Counted from the first letter of the stretch, positions 50,697 through 59,384 are shown. The stretch is 64,000 bases of DNA from Maridesulfovibrio sp. (GCF_963666665.1 NZ_OY762999.1:2175501-2239500), one strand, 5' to 3'. A program made the numbers and translations. The notes: a model not told the origin generated them from the sequence alone.

Positions 50697-52199
50697 TTAA
50701 TAACGGTTGTAGCGCTCGCTGTTGTAGTTAGTGCTGTTACCTTCTTTATTGCGGTCATTACGGCGGTTGTTATTGTAGCGCGACTGACGATTACCGAAGT
50801 TGTCATCCTGATAGCGGTTGCTGTAACCGTTATCAAAAGGAGCAGGGCGGTTGAATTCTTCGCGGTTGCCGAAGTTTTCATCGCGTTCCTGACTATAATT
50901 GTCATTGCGCTTGTTGTAATTATCGATACGCTCGTTGCGGCGACCACGGTTGTAATTATCATTGCGGTCATTACGGCCGCGATAATTATCGTTACGCTCG
51001 GTACGATCAGTACGCTCGTTGCGGCGACCACGGTAATTGTCATTACGCTCGGTACGATCGTTGCGATCGGTATGCTCGGTACGATCGTTGCGATCACGAC
51101 GTCCCCTGCTGCGATCATTGCTGCGGGAATCGTAACGGTCATTACCACGACCGTAGTTATCGTTGCGTCTACCGCCTGTTCCGCCTCCGCTGCGACTGCG
51201 GCGCGGCAGGATCAGTACCCGCTTCATGGGGCCTTCGCCCTTACTGCGGGTATTTACATGCTTGTCTTCCTGCAAAGCCATGTGCACGACTCTGCGATGG
51301 TAAGAACTCAGCGGCTTGGTGGACTGAACGCGTCCGGTGTGCATGGCTTTGTCGGCAAGATGCCAAGCCAGCTGACGGAGCTTTTCGTCCTGACGCTCAC
51401 GGTAGTCACCTGTATCAATCTGTACGCGTACGGAGGTCTGCAATTTTTTGGAGACCATACGGTTACAGAGGTATTGCAGGGAAGACAGGGTCTGTCCCTC
51501 ACGACCGATAATCAGGCCGGAATTTTCTTCATCATCAACCAGCACGTTAACGCGGTCTTCGCCCACTTCGATTTCGAGTTTGGGCTTATCCTGAATGATC
51601 GGTTCGATCATTGTTTCAAGAGCTTCGCGCACAGCGGCAGCGATCTCTTCAGGATCACCTTCCATTATGCTGCGCGGTTCGCGATGATCATCGCGCTCTT
51701 CAAACTCTTCATCATAACCGTCATCAGACATATCAGCAACTGCCGGAGCAAGAGCTTCCTCTCTGACAGCTACTTCGCTCTCGGGCTTAATTGCAACTTC
51801 ACCCTGTTCCTTCACAGCCACTTCAGCCTCAGGCTTAACTGCGGGAACTTCGGGCTCTATACGCGGAGCAGGAGAGTTATCTTCTTCATTAGCAACCGGA
51901 ACCTGTTCCTCTCTGCGACGGTCAGACTTAGGTCTGGACTGTCTTTTTTCAGGCTGCTCCCTTCTCTGCTGATGACCTCTTCCTCTTCTGGAATCATCGT
52001 TCAGCGCAGAACGGCTATCTCCACCTCTGGGACGTGCTTTCACTTTAGCGTTTTTCTTTCCAACCAGGCCGAAAACCCCGGTGGAACCTCCACTGATGAT
52101 CTCAATCTCAAGTTTATCGCGATTCAGACTAAAGTGATCACAGGCATTATTAATCGCCTCGTCCAAATTCTTCCCCTGGAATTCCATGAATTCGCTCAT
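50697..52199 (-). CDS. jag: Jag/KhpB-like RNA-binding protein with long disordered RNG-rich tail
   Basis: 500 residues, about twice the usual length of Jag. The Jag-N domain (1-52, MEFQGKNLDEAINNACDHF and GVFGLVGKKNAKV) is followed by a charged linker, then a KH domain with GLIIGREGQTLSSLQYL (about 228-245), then R3H (RQLAWHLADKAM ... LSSYHRRVVHMALQE). From about residue 335 to the end is a low-complexity tail of Arg, Asn, Asp, Gly and Tyr, with many near-repeats of RNDNYRGR and NDRTERND. Such tails are typical of RNA-binding, phase-separating proteins. Placement between yidC and mnmE is the classic locus. KhpB binds many RNAs with KhpA. Confidence 0.92.
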   Translation of the reverse strand: MSEFMEFQGKNLDEAINNACDHFSLNRDKLEIEIISGGSTGVFGLVGKKNAKVKARPRGGDSRSALNDDSRRGRGHQQRREQPEKRQSRPKSDRRREEQVPVANEEDNSPAPRIEPEVPAVKPEAEVAVKEQGEVAIKPESEVAVREEALAPAVADMSDDGYDEEFEERDDHREPRSIMEGDPEEIAAAVREALETMIEPIIQDKPKLEIEVGEDRVNVLVDDEENSGLIIGREGQTLSSLQYLCNRMVSKKLQTSVRVQIDTGDYRERQDEKLRQLAWHLADKAMHTGRVQSTKPLSSYHRRVVHMALQEDKHVNTRSKGEGPMKRVLILPRRSRSGGGTGGRRNDNYGRGNDRYDSRSNDRSRGRRDRNDRTEHTDRNDRTERNDNYRGRRNERTDRTERNDNYRGRNDRNDNYNRGRRNERIDNYNKRNDNYSQERDENFGNREEFNRPAPFDNGYSNRYQDDNFGNRQSRYNNNRRNDRNKEGNSTNYNSERYNRY

Positions 52200-52251
52200 T
52201 CTATCTCCTGATTGTTCTTCACTCCATTAAATCCGATCAGCTTGTTACGCG

Positions 52252-53871
52252 CTAATTTTTAACGTTGCGCATCATCATCCACTGCTGTGCAATTGAGAGT
52301 ACGTTGTTCACCATCCAGTATACAACCAGCCCGGAGGGGAAGTTGAGGAACATGAATGTGAATACGAGCGGCAGAAACATCATGATTTTCTGCTGGGTCG
52401 GGTCGCCTGCGGAAGGAGTCATTTTCTGCTGCAGGAACATAGTCGCACCCATCACGATAGGAGTGATGTAAAGCGGGTCTTTTGCCGAAAGGTCGGCCAA
52501 CCAGACAATATCAGTAAAAGGCAGGAAATGGACAAAGTCAGCATGCCTGAGGGCAACTGTTCCCATCAATGCCTTGTACAATCCAAAGAAAACCGGAATC
52601 TGCAGCAGCATGGGCAGGCAACCACCTGCGGGGTTGACATTGTATGTCTTATAAAGCTGCATCATCTCTTTGTTAAGGGCTTCCCTGTCATCGCCATGCT
52701 TCTCGCGAAGTTTGGCCATCATGGGCTGCAGACGCTTCATCTGCTCCATGGATTTGTAGCTCTTGTGGGACAGGGGCCAGAAAAGAATCTTGATCACGAT
52801 GGTCAGCAGGATGATCGCAATACCGTAGTTGTGGGTATACTGGTGGAACCACTCAAGAGCCACAACAAGGGGCTTGGCGATGATATCAAACCAGCCGAAG
52901 TCAATGGCTTTGGAAAGTTCACCGGGAACTTTAGCCATCAGCTGAGCATCCATGGGACCGAAGTAGTAAGAACAGGACAGCTTGCGCTCAATGTCTTTAT
53001 CAAAAGAGACATTCTGTTCAGCAGCAATACGGAAAATATCATCCTGAAGCTTACCCTTTATGGTCACGGAGTCTGCACCGGGAACAAGGGCGAGGATGAA
53101 GTAGTTGGAATCAATAGCTGCCCATTCGACTTTGCCGGTTTCGGTTACACCGGTTTCACTGAGGGTGTCACGGTCGTTTTCTTCGACCAGACCTTCAGTA
53201 TTGTACCATGCTATTCTGGTGGGGTTGTAACGGTCATCAGCAGCGGTTAGGCTTTTGGTTGCAGTGGTAAATGCAATACGACCCATACCGCTGGGATTGG
53301 ATGTGTTAATTACCCTTACGTCTTCGTCGATGAGGTAGTTGTCTGCGTGAAAAGTAAGTCTGCGCTCAATTCTGAAACCTTCCACATCGCCGCGAAAAAT
53401 AAGTGTACCGAGCTTGTCACCGGCAAGGTTGAGGTCTGCACCTTCATAGCCCCAGACGCCGTTAGCCCAGGTGGCAATACCGTTAAGGATAAGACCCATG
53501 GGAGCTTTATCAAGAGCATTGGTACCGACCATATCCACATCGGGAGAGTCAGTAGCAATGGTTGCCTTGAATTTTTTAAGCTTGAAACTTTCGAGAAGGC
53601 CGCCCTGTGAGTTGATCACTGCGGAATAGAGGGGAGTTTCAACGATAAGTTTTGTTCCCTTGGCGGAAACAATAGCGCTTGTGGAAGCGGGATCGGGAAG
53701 CTGGTTTGAAACAGGACCGGCGACATTGGAATCAACGGCCTGATTTGGTTGAGCGGTTTGCTCCTGCTGGGCAGGCGCGGGCTGCTGCGGCTGGGGAGGG
53801 AAAAGGAACTGCCAGCCGAGAAGAACTGCAAACGAAAGGGCTACAGCCAAAATAACGCGTTTATTATCCAT
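52252..53871 (-). CDS. yidC: Membrane protein insertase YidC
   Basis: 539 residues. The N-terminal helix (VILAVALSFAVLLGWQFLF) is followed by a large periplasmic domain (about 60-335) and a five-helix insertase core: FHQYTHNYGIAIILLTIVIKILFWPLSHKSYKSMEQMKRLQPMM, PAGGCLPMLLQIPVFFGLYKALMG and FLQQKMTPSAGDPTQQKIMMFLPLVFTF. It inserts membrane proteins with or without Sec. The arginine in the hydrophilic groove is not evident from my reading because the typical TM2 Arg/Lys position is occupied by Lys in VIKILFW. Two bases-rich spacing to jag (52 bases). Confidence 0.96.
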   Translation of the reverse strand: MDNKRVILAVALSFAVLLGWQFLFPPQPQQPAPAQQEQTAQPNQAVDSNVAGPVSNQLPDPASTSAIVSAKGTKLIVETPLYSAVINSQGGLLESFKLKKFKATIATDSPDVDMVGTNALDKAPMGLILNGIATWANGVWGYEGADLNLAGDKLGTLIFRGDVEGFRIERRLTFHADNYLIDEDVRVINTSNPSGMGRIAFTTATKSLTAADDRYNPTRIAWYNTEGLVEENDRDTLSETGVTETGKVEWAAIDSNYFILALVPGADSVTIKGKLQDDIFRIAAEQNVSFDKDIERKLSCSYYFGPMDAQLMAKVPGELSKAIDFGWFDIIAKPLVVALEWFHQYTHNYGIAIILLTIVIKILFWPLSHKSYKSMEQMKRLQPMMAKLREKHGDDREALNKEMMQLYKTYNVNPAGGCLPMLLQIPVFFGLYKALMGTVALRHADFVHFLPFTDIVWLADLSAKDPLYITPIVMGATMFLQQKMTPSAGDPTQQKIMMFLPLVFTFMFLNFPSGLVVYWMVNNVLSIAQQWMMMRNVKN

Positions 53872-53901
53872 GTCTTTTTTTTCTCACTAAAAATTTGTCC
53901 C

Positions 53902-54168
53902 TCAGATCAAACCGGGACTGCGCGGTGGAACTTTTTCATGGGCGGGAACGGGATCGAATCCGCCCTTACATAGCGGATTACAACGCAACAGACGCCACAA
54001 AGTGTACATCCCCCCTTTTAGCACTCCATGAAGGGATATAGCCTCTATGGCGTATTGCGAGCAGGTTGGATGAAAGCGGCAACACCCCGGAAATAACGGG
54101 GATATAAACTTCTGATAAAAGCGTATCGGGTAAAGAAACAGAGTCCGCATTCCCTGATTTCTCATCAC
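53902..54168 (-). CDS. yidD: Membrane protein insertion efficiency factor YidD
   Basis: 88 residues. YidD/DUF37 signatures LYPIRFYQKFISPLFPGCCRFHPTCSQYAIEAI and KGGMYTLWRLLRCNPLCKGGFDPVP with conserved cysteines. It helps YidC-dependent insertion at the inner membrane. It overlaps the rnpA stop by four bases (GTGA) if the GTG at 54168 is used; ATG at 54165 or 54150 are alternatives. Confidence 0.95.
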   Translation of the reverse strand: MMRNQGMRTLFLYPIRFYQKFISPLFPGCCRFHPTCSQYAIEAISLHGVLKGGMYTLWRLLRCNPLCKGGFDPVPAHEKVPPRSPGLI

Positions 54169-54539
54169 TCTCCGCCACAGGAAAGCTTGTTTATCTTTCC
54201 AATCATGGGGAGAAGTTCTTTTTCGGCAAGATCATAGGTTATGGCTTTGCCGTCCAGAGCACGCTTGGGTATAATGTTTATATCCGCACGCACCTGAAAA
54301 TTTTCCTGATTAATCCTGAAAAAACTTCTCAAAACCCTTTTAATCCGGTTCCTGACAACAGCAGGACCCTTCTTTCTGCTCACGGTAAGGCCCAAACGGA
54401 CCCCGCTGGGGCCGATACCATGACACAGCACAAAGAGTATAAAACTCTTTGTGTAGAGCTTTTTTCCCTGCTCATAGCAGAGATCAAATTCAGGCTTCCT
54501 AAGGAGCTTATGCTCCTTTTTCCAACTTAAACGGCTAAT
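54165..54539 (-). CDS. rnpA: Ribonuclease P protein component, non-canonical start
   Basis: About 124 residues if started at the ATT at 54539-54537. RnpA assists the RNA subunit in trimming tRNA 5' leaders. The diagnostic RNR motif VVRNRIKRVLRSFFR and GLTVSRKKG are present. The first ATG/GTG in this frame (GTG at 54431) would give only 88 residues and lose the conserved N-terminal helix and strand, yet those are encoded upstream (SRLSWKKEHKLLRKPEF ... YTKSFILFV). The frame is closed by a TAA seven codons upstream of TTA, so only ATT (or another rare codon) can start it. The ATT lies inside the end of rpmH, with AAGG ten bases upstream. An assembly error is the alternative. Confidence 0.85.
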   Translation of the reverse strand: MSRLSWKKEHKLLRKPEFDLCYEQGKKLYTKSFILFVLCHGIGPSGVRLGLTVSRKKGPAVVRNRIKRVLRSFFRINQENFQVRADINIIPKRALDGKAITYDLAEKELLPMIGKINKLSCGGE

Positions 54540-54661
54540 CTTTTACGACCCTTAGCACGACGTCTTGCGATTACAGCACGACCGTTTTTGGTGCGGGAAC
54601 GAACGAGAAAACCGTGGGTTCTTTTTCTTCTACATTTGCTAGGCTGGTAAGTTCTTTTCAT
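54527..54661 (-). CDS. rpmH: 50S ribosomal protein L34
   Basis: 44 residues, beginning MKRTYQPSKCRRKRTHGF and ending RRAKGRKRLAV, an exact L34 profile in length and charge. Structural protein of the large ribosomal subunit. First gene of the conserved rpmH-rnpA-yidD-yidC-jag-mnmE cluster, transcribed leftward. Confidence 0.98.
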   Translation of the reverse strand: MKRTYQPSKCRRKRTHGFLVRSRTKNGRAVIARRRAKGRKRLAV

Positions 54662-54845
54662 TGTTCTATTTCTCCAAAAATTAATAACGTTAGTAGAGCC
54701 GGACACCAGATTCCGGCTACGAGGAACGGGAACATATATCCCCTACTTCAGATATCGTCAAGAAATGTTTTCAATGTGGCCGTGCAGCTAAGTGCTTTTA
54801 ATCTCACTCTGAATAATCTATGCTGCTGCAAAACGAAAACAAGTC

Positions 54846-54874
54846 CGCATAACCCGATGCGGCCATACTGTCAA
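54846..54874 (-). promoter_or_regulatory. Predicted rpmH-cluster promoter
   Basis: On the minus strand TTGACA (54869-54874) and TATGCG (54846-54851) are separated by 17 bases; the leader to rpmH would be about 180 bases. The whole 375-base gap (54662-55036) otherwise shows no gene, no DnaA boxes that I can recognise, and a plus-strand AT-rich stretch before the LUD gene. Confidence 0.6.
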
Positions 54875-55036
54875 AGTGAATTCATACATAATGCTGACGT
54901 AAAGTTCTATCAACTTGGTTAATAACCTTTATCACGTGCGCATTTTTTTTTCACCGCTTTTTTCATATATTTTTCAAGCGGCAACTTTTTAACGGCCTCA
55001 CCCCTGTGCGGCTGAAATGATTTTAAGGAGATCCAT

Positions 55037-55687
55037 ATGAAACCCGTACAAACTTTCTGGGACATCAAACTCGGTGAAATAAAAGAAGTATTCGAAGACA
55101 ATGGTTATGAGACATCCGTTGTAAAAAGCCAAAAAGCTGCAGCCTCTCTGGTGCTCGACAAAATCATCCCCAAGATGAAACCCAAATCCATCAGCTTCGG
55201 CGGATCCATGACCGTAGTTGATTCCGGCCTTTATGATCAAATCAAAAAACTTCAAAAGGTTAATGTAATCGACACATATGACGTTAATCCGCCCATGGCT
55301 GAAAGAATCGAACGTCGCCGTCAGTCTCTCCTGTCTGATCTGTTCATAACCAGTGCCAACGCATTCACCGAAGAAGGCGAACTGGTAAACCTGGACGGCA
55401 CAGGCAACCGTGTCGCTGCCATGGCTTTCGGCCCCCGCAATGTCGTAGTTCTCGTGGGCCGTAACAAGCTCTGCCCTGACCTTGATGCTGCTGTCAGCCG
55501 TATCAAAGAATACGCCGCCCCGGTCAATGCCATGCGTCTCAAGCGCAAGACCCCCTGTGCAGTCACCGGTAAATGTCAGGACTGTAATTCCAAAGACCGC
55601 ATCTGTAATGTCTGGGGAATTACCGAGAAGTCCTCGCCCCAAGGCCGTATCCACGTAGTATTCATCAATGAAGATTTAGGCTTCTAA
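55037..55687 (+). CDS. LUD-domain (LutC-like) protein
   Basis: 216 residues, LUD (lactate utilisation) domain: SISFGGSMTVVDSGLYDQI and TSANAFTEEGELVNLDGTGNRVAAMAFGPRNVVVLVGRNKL are diagnostic. A C-terminal group TPCAVTGKCQDCNSKDRICNVW has four cysteines that may bind metal. Relatives are LutC and DUF162 proteins, linked to lactate oxidation, a key electron donor in sulfate reducers; the stand-alone role is not established. TAAGGAG lies before the ATG. Confidence 0.88.
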   Translation: MKPVQTFWDIKLGEIKEVFEDNGYETSVVKSQKAAASLVLDKIIPKMKPKSISFGGSMTVVDSGLYDQIKKLQKVNVIDTYDVNPPMAERIERRRQSLLSDLFITSANAFTEEGELVNLDGTGNRVAAMAFGPRNVVVLVGRNKLCPDLDAAVSRIKEYAAPVNAMRLKRKTPCAVTGKCQDCNSKDRICNVWGITEKSSPQGRIHVVFINEDLGF

Positions 55688-55693
55688 TTTTAT

Positions 55694-55766
55694 TGCCTCC
55701 GGCGGCTGGAGAAAGGGAAACTCTTGCAAGAGTCTCCCTTTCTCTATACCCTTCAGAACATTTTAG
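55694..55766 (+). repeat. Copy C of the intergenic GCCTCCGGCGGC element
   Basis: Begins TTGCCTCCGGCGGC seven bases after the LUD-gene stop, then a hairpin AAAGGGAAACTCTT-GC-AAGAGTCTCCCTTT and the tail ACCCTTCAGAACATTTTAG. Confidence 0.7.
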
Positions 55767-55820
55767 TTGGCTTCGCCGTATAGCGCGGCTAACTTTCCCT
55801 GACGACGAACAGGACCAACC

Positions 55821-56567
55821 TTGAGTAAGAAAATTCATACTGACCACACCCGCAGTTACCGTAACAATGTAGCCCTTCCCGGCACTGAGACCTCTTTTCA
55901 GATTGTTGTCGAACAGACTGATCTATTTATTGTTGCTGAAAAAGATTTGAGCGAGCAGGCTCTGGATGCTGTCCACGAGATTCGCGGCATTCTGCAAGGC
56001 CATTTTGTTCTCAATCCTGATTTCGCAACCAGCCTTGCACCTGTCCCGGTACCAGATGGAGTACATCCGGTGATCAAAGCGATGGCTGACGGTGCTCTTG
56101 CTTGTGGAGTCGGCCCCATGGCGGCCGTGGCCGGGGCCGTGGCCCAATATGTTGCGGATAAACTGCTGCCATTTTCTTCAAATGTTATTGTGGAGAACGG
56201 AGGCGATATTTACATGCATTCCACTTCATCGCGCAAAGTGGCCCTGCTTTCGGAACCTGATTCAGGTGCTAAGATCGGCCTCGCAATTGAAGCCGAAGAC
56301 TTTCCGCTTTCCATCTGTTCGTCTTCCGGAACAATCGGCCATTCCCTCAGTCTTGGCAGCGGTGATCTGGTTACTGTCCGCGCCAAGGATGCACGTTTTG
56401 CCGATGCCGCAGCAACAGCTCTCGCCAACCTGCTCAAATCCCCTGCCGATGTCCCGCTGGTCATTGAAAAAGCCCGCGCTCTCTCGGAACACGGGCTTGA
56501 TGGAGTATTCGTACAATACAATTCAAAAATCGGAGCTTGGGGCAATCTGGAATTGATCGCGCTTTAG
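55821..56567 (+). CDS. UPF0280-family protein
   Basis: 248 residues, UPF0280/DUF124-like relative of ApbE (FMN transferase fold). Features: FVLNPDFATSLAPVPVPDGVHPVIKAMADGALACGVGPMAAVAGAVAQYVA, ENGGDIYMHS and DARFADAAATALANLL. Function of the family is not established. The only start at the right place is TTG at 55821, with AGGA six bases upstream. It abuts the convergent lipoprotein gene by one base, with no terminator between. Confidence 0.88.
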   Translation: MSKKIHTDHTRSYRNNVALPGTETSFQIVVEQTDLFIVAEKDLSEQALDAVHEIRGILQGHFVLNPDFATSLAPVPVPDGVHPVIKAMADGALACGVGPMAAVAGAVAQYVADKLLPFSSNVIVENGGDIYMHSTSSRKVALLSEPDSGAKIGLAIEAEDFPLSICSSSGTIGHSLSLGSGDLVTVRAKDARFADAAATALANLLKSPADVPLVIEKARALSEHGLDGVFVQYNSKIGAWGNLELIAL

Positions 56568-56568
56568 G

Positions 56569-57060
56569 TTACTGACTTACAGCGCGTTCAATAGCCATGA
56601 AAGGAGGTCCGTTGTTGTCTTCACGGCTTTTGTAAAGTGCCATGCGGTAACCGAATGAAATATACAGAGGCCCAGAATCAAGCTTATCCGGCTTGAGTTC
56701 GAAATCAAATGGGATACCCTTTCCTTCTTCCAGCTTTTCAGGTGAGAAGACCTGTAAACCTTGGGCCAAAACTTCACCGTCCATGTCACTCAAATAGCCC
56801 TGAATCCAAAGTTCACCAATCCACTCGGCCCACATAGGCACGCTGTTTTTCTTAACGTAAGCCTTGCCCCGAAGGCCGAAACTGTCCTTACGCGGCACTA
56901 TTTCATAATCAAAAGTCATGAACTCCATCTGCATAGTTCGCGGAGTTTCCAGCTTCCATGACTGCTGCTCCAAATGCGAAACGCCGAGATGAACACAGCC
57001 GGATACGGCAAACAACAGAATGAATAGAGCTGAACAGTTGGCAAGCTTCATCAATTTCAT
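56569..57060 (-). CDS. Hypothetical lipoprotein
   Basis: 163 residues. Lipoprotein signal FILLFAVSGCVHLG with the modified Cys at about residue 22, so it is anchored on the periplasmic side. The mature part is beta-rich, with WKLETPRTMQMEFMTFDYEI and GPLYISFGYRMALYKSREDNNGPPF. I recognise no family. Starts MKLMKL at 57060 or MKLANC at 57051 are both possible. Confidence 0.7.
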   Translation of the reverse strand: MKLMKLANCSALFILLFAVSGCVHLGVSHLEQQSWKLETPRTMQMEFMTFDYEIVPRKDSFGLRGKAYVKKNSVPMWAEWIGELWIQGYLSDMDGEVLAQGLQVFSPEKLEEGKGIPFDFELKPDKLDSGPLYISFGYRMALYKSREDNNGPPFMAIERAVSQ

Positions 57061-57078
57061 CGAAATATCCTAACCCTG

Positions 57079-57372
57079 TTAAAGTTTTGATTCCACGGAT
57101 TTTATTTTACCGTGCAACCGATCCATAGCACCCTTGCGGCAGTCAGCTTTCATCAACATATAGATTCGCTCGCAATCCGTTTCAAGAGCCTGATAGCACT
57201 TTGTAACCACACTCATGACCTCTTCCCATTCTCCCTCAATACAGGTTCCCATGGGACCAAGCTGGCATGGCAGGCCGCATTCGCGAATAATTTTCACAAC
57301 TCGCGCCACATAGGGACTGACGCTTTCACCTTTGTCTGTGGGAAAAATAGTCAATTCAACGAGAACACTCAT
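57079..57372 (-). CDS. MTH1187-family thiamine-binding protein
   Basis: 97 residues, UPF0045/MTH1187 ferredoxin-like fold: VLVELTIFPTDKGESVSPYVARVVKIIRECGLPCQLGPMGTCIEGEWEEVM. Such proteins bind thiamine-like ligands and form tetramers. GGAG nine bases upstream supports the ATG at 57372 rather than the in-frame one at 57399. It lies 18 bases downstream of nothing on its strand, so it can be transcribed with the lipoprotein that follows it. Confidence 0.85.
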   Translation of the reverse strand: MSVLVELTIFPTDKGESVSPYVARVVKIIRECGLPCQLGPMGTCIEGEWEEVMSVVTKCYQALETDCERIYMLMKADCRKGAMDRLHGKIKSVESKL

Positions 57373-57484
57373 TTTCAAATTCTCCATACACGTTGACACT
57401 GCTCGTTAACTCATTATAAGTTCGGCCTCCCCGAATACCGACACTTAAATTACCCGCTATAAGTTTTACAAGGAGTAAACTCAC

Positions 57485-58408
57485 ATGGGTGAATATTATA
57501 TGCCTGCGGAAAACGAAGGCAAATTTCAACAATTAATGACCTGGATCAAGGACAAAAAACGTCCCCGTCCCTCTTTTCCGCGCGCCATTCAGATTCAAAC
57601 CACAAGCTATTGTAATGCCATGTGTTTGTTCTGCGGCTGGAAACACACTCATAATACACAGCCTCAGGGCCATATGGAAGATGATCTTTTCAAAAAAATC
57701 ATCGATGAGACCAGCAGGCATTTCATCGGCCGCGTCAGCCCCTATTTAATGAATGAACCGCTCATGGACAAAAAAATGCCTGAGCGTATCGCCTACATTG
57801 AAAAGAACAAAAAGCCTTTCACCCGCACTAAGATCAACACAAACGGTGCACTGCTCACCGAAGATATGAGCGAAAGACTTATCGAATCCGGTCTGCGCCA
57901 CCTCTGGGTTTCAGTTCAGGGCTACACTGCCGAGACTTATACTGAGTCCATGGGCATCAAGAAATTTAACATCCTTGATAATATTGATAAATTTCTCGAC
58001 ATCAAAGAAAAGAAAGGTGCTAAGCGTCCCAAGGTTTCCATCACAACCCTTGATACCACTATCGTCCACGACGAATTGGAATACGCTAAAAAACATTGGG
58101 CCAAGCGGGATGTAACTTTCAAGATTCACCAGTTGGATAACCGTGCCGGAGACGACATCAGTAAACTGAGCGCCCGCAAGCCTCAGCTGAAGCGGGACTG
58201 TGACCTATTCCTCAAACAGGCCTACGTGCTTTATAACGGAGATGTGATCATCTGCTGTCACGACTGGCGCAGAACCGTGGTGCTTGGTAACCTCTACAAG
58301 AACACCCTTGAAGAAATCTGGAACTCGGATCATTTTATTTCCCTGATCCGCCAGTATCAAGAAGGTAATTTCACTAACCTTAAGATCTGTAAGACCTGCA
58401 CTGGCTAA
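57485..58408 (+). CDS. Radical SAM protein with SPASM-like C-terminus
   Basis: 307 residues. Radical SAM cluster site TTSYCNAMCLFCGW (CxxxCxxC, Cys at about 40, 44, 47), then a TIM-barrel core. The C-terminus has a Cys pattern (CDLFLKQAYVLYNGDVIICCHDWRR and KICKTCTG) typical of SPASM domains, which bind extra clusters and act on peptides or proteins. Substrate unknown; no ribosomal-peptide precursor gene was found next to it. AAGGAG lies before the ATG. Confidence 0.88.
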   Translation: MGEYYMPAENEGKFQQLMTWIKDKKRPRPSFPRAIQIQTTSYCNAMCLFCGWKHTHNTQPQGHMEDDLFKKIIDETSRHFIGRVSPYLMNEPLMDKKMPERIAYIEKNKKPFTRTKINTNGALLTEDMSERLIESGLRHLWVSVQGYTAETYTESMGIKKFNILDNIDKFLDIKEKKGAKRPKVSITTLDTTIVHDELEYAKKHWAKRDVTFKIHQLDNRAGDDISKLSARKPQLKRDCDLFLKQAYVLYNGDVIICCHDWRRTVVLGNLYKNTLEEIWNSDHFISLIRQYQEGNFTNLKICKTCTG

Positions 58409-58433
58409 CTTTTATAATATTTCTACGAAACAA

Positions 58434-58558
58434 CAGGCCATAACATCTGTTATGGCTTGAACAGATAAACATTTAACGGGGATTTTATGAAAAATAGAAT
58501 AGTAATGTAATCCGTCTGCTGACGGGTTGTTTCCGCGGCAGGCGGAGGACTCCGGTTT
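58434..58558 (+). promoter_or_regulatory. Structured leader region upstream of a methyltransferase
   Basis: GCCATAACA-tc-TGTTATGGC (about 58438-58458) is a perfect 9-bp hairpin without a T tail. A seven-codon frame (MKNRIVM, 58488-58511) and a second, larger hairpin (CCGTCTGC at 58512 with GCAGGCGG at 58538, one G-T pair) follow. It looks like an RNA control element but matches no class I know. Confidence 0.4.
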
Positions 58559-58619
58559 TACTATGGTTAGGGCATGTTACGTGCTCGTTCCAATAATCCA
58601 AAACAATAGGAGTCATCCA

Positions 58620-59384
58620 ATGACGCAGATAAATTACTCAAAATCATCAAAATATACTGATCTGGACACCATCTATGCACAATGCAGCGGTCCCGGAGGC
58701 TTGAAGCTAAGCGACTTCATGGCCCAGAAAATGGGAATCCTGTCCGGTACGCGACTGCTGGATGTAGGTTGTAACCGAGGAGTTCAGGCCTGCTTCCTCG
58801 CAAAGGAGTACGGAGTATCCGTATTTGGTATTGACCCTTGGGATGACCGCATGGACGGCAGACCGATGGTTGAACATGCCCAAGCCAACGCTCGGCAATG
58901 GGGTGTGGAAAATCTGGTTTTGACTCAGAAAATAGGTGTACCTGAAACGCACCTAGCCTCTGAATCATTCGACTTTGCCACCTCTACAACAGCGCTCGAA
59001 ATGGTACGCGGAATCAGTGGCGAAGAAGGCTATATTGAATGCCTTAAGGAAATTCGCCGGATACTCAAGCCGGGTGGCACCTTCGCCTTGGGCGAGCCCA
59101 TGCACCTTGATGTACCGTTGCCCGAAGACTTGGAACCGTACGTTTCACAACCGGAATTTCCGTGGAAGGAATGCTTCAGAACTGTAGACAGAACTGTTGC
59201 CGACCTTAAGCGGGCCGGATTTGAAATTATCGAGAGCGGCTATGCACCTGATGCATGGGACTGGTGGACGGAATTCGCCAAGCATGATCCTTTCTGCAAG
59301 AAGGACCCGGACGATGATCCGAAAACCCTCGCTGTAGATAACGGACGCTGGACCAGCTTCGGTTATATAATCGCCAAGAAATAA
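58620..59384 (+). CDS. Class I SAM-dependent methyltransferase (UbiE/MerR type)
   Basis: 254 residues. Motif I RLLDVGCNRGVQACFLA (about 40-55), acidic GIDPWDDR, and motif IV region SFDFATSTTALEMV. Methyltransf_11-like. Substrate unknown. GGAG is six bases upstream of the ATG at 58620; the in-frame ATG further upstream lacks a site. Ends in a bidirectional terminator. Confidence 0.88.
   Translation: MTQINYSKSSKYTDLDTIYAQCSGPGGLKLSDFMAQKMGILSGTRLLDVGCNRGVQACFLAKEYGVSVFGIDPWDDRMDGRPMVEHAQANARQWGVENLVLTQKIGVPETHLASESFDFATSTTALEMVRGISGEEGYIECLKEIRRILKPGGTFALGEPMHLDVPLPEDLEPYVSQPEFPWKECFRTVDRTVADLKRAGFEIIESGYAPDAWDWWTEFAKHDPFCKKDPDDDPKTLAVDNGRWTSFGYIIAKK

Noticed and set aside
51072..52211. 379-codon plus-strand open frame
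   Set aside because: It is the antisense of jag. The low-complexity DNA keeps several frames open.
54662..55036. Possible replication origin next to rpmH
   Set aside because: The gene cluster is often near oriC in bacteria, but I found no DnaA boxes or dnaA/gidA here, so I do not call an origin.
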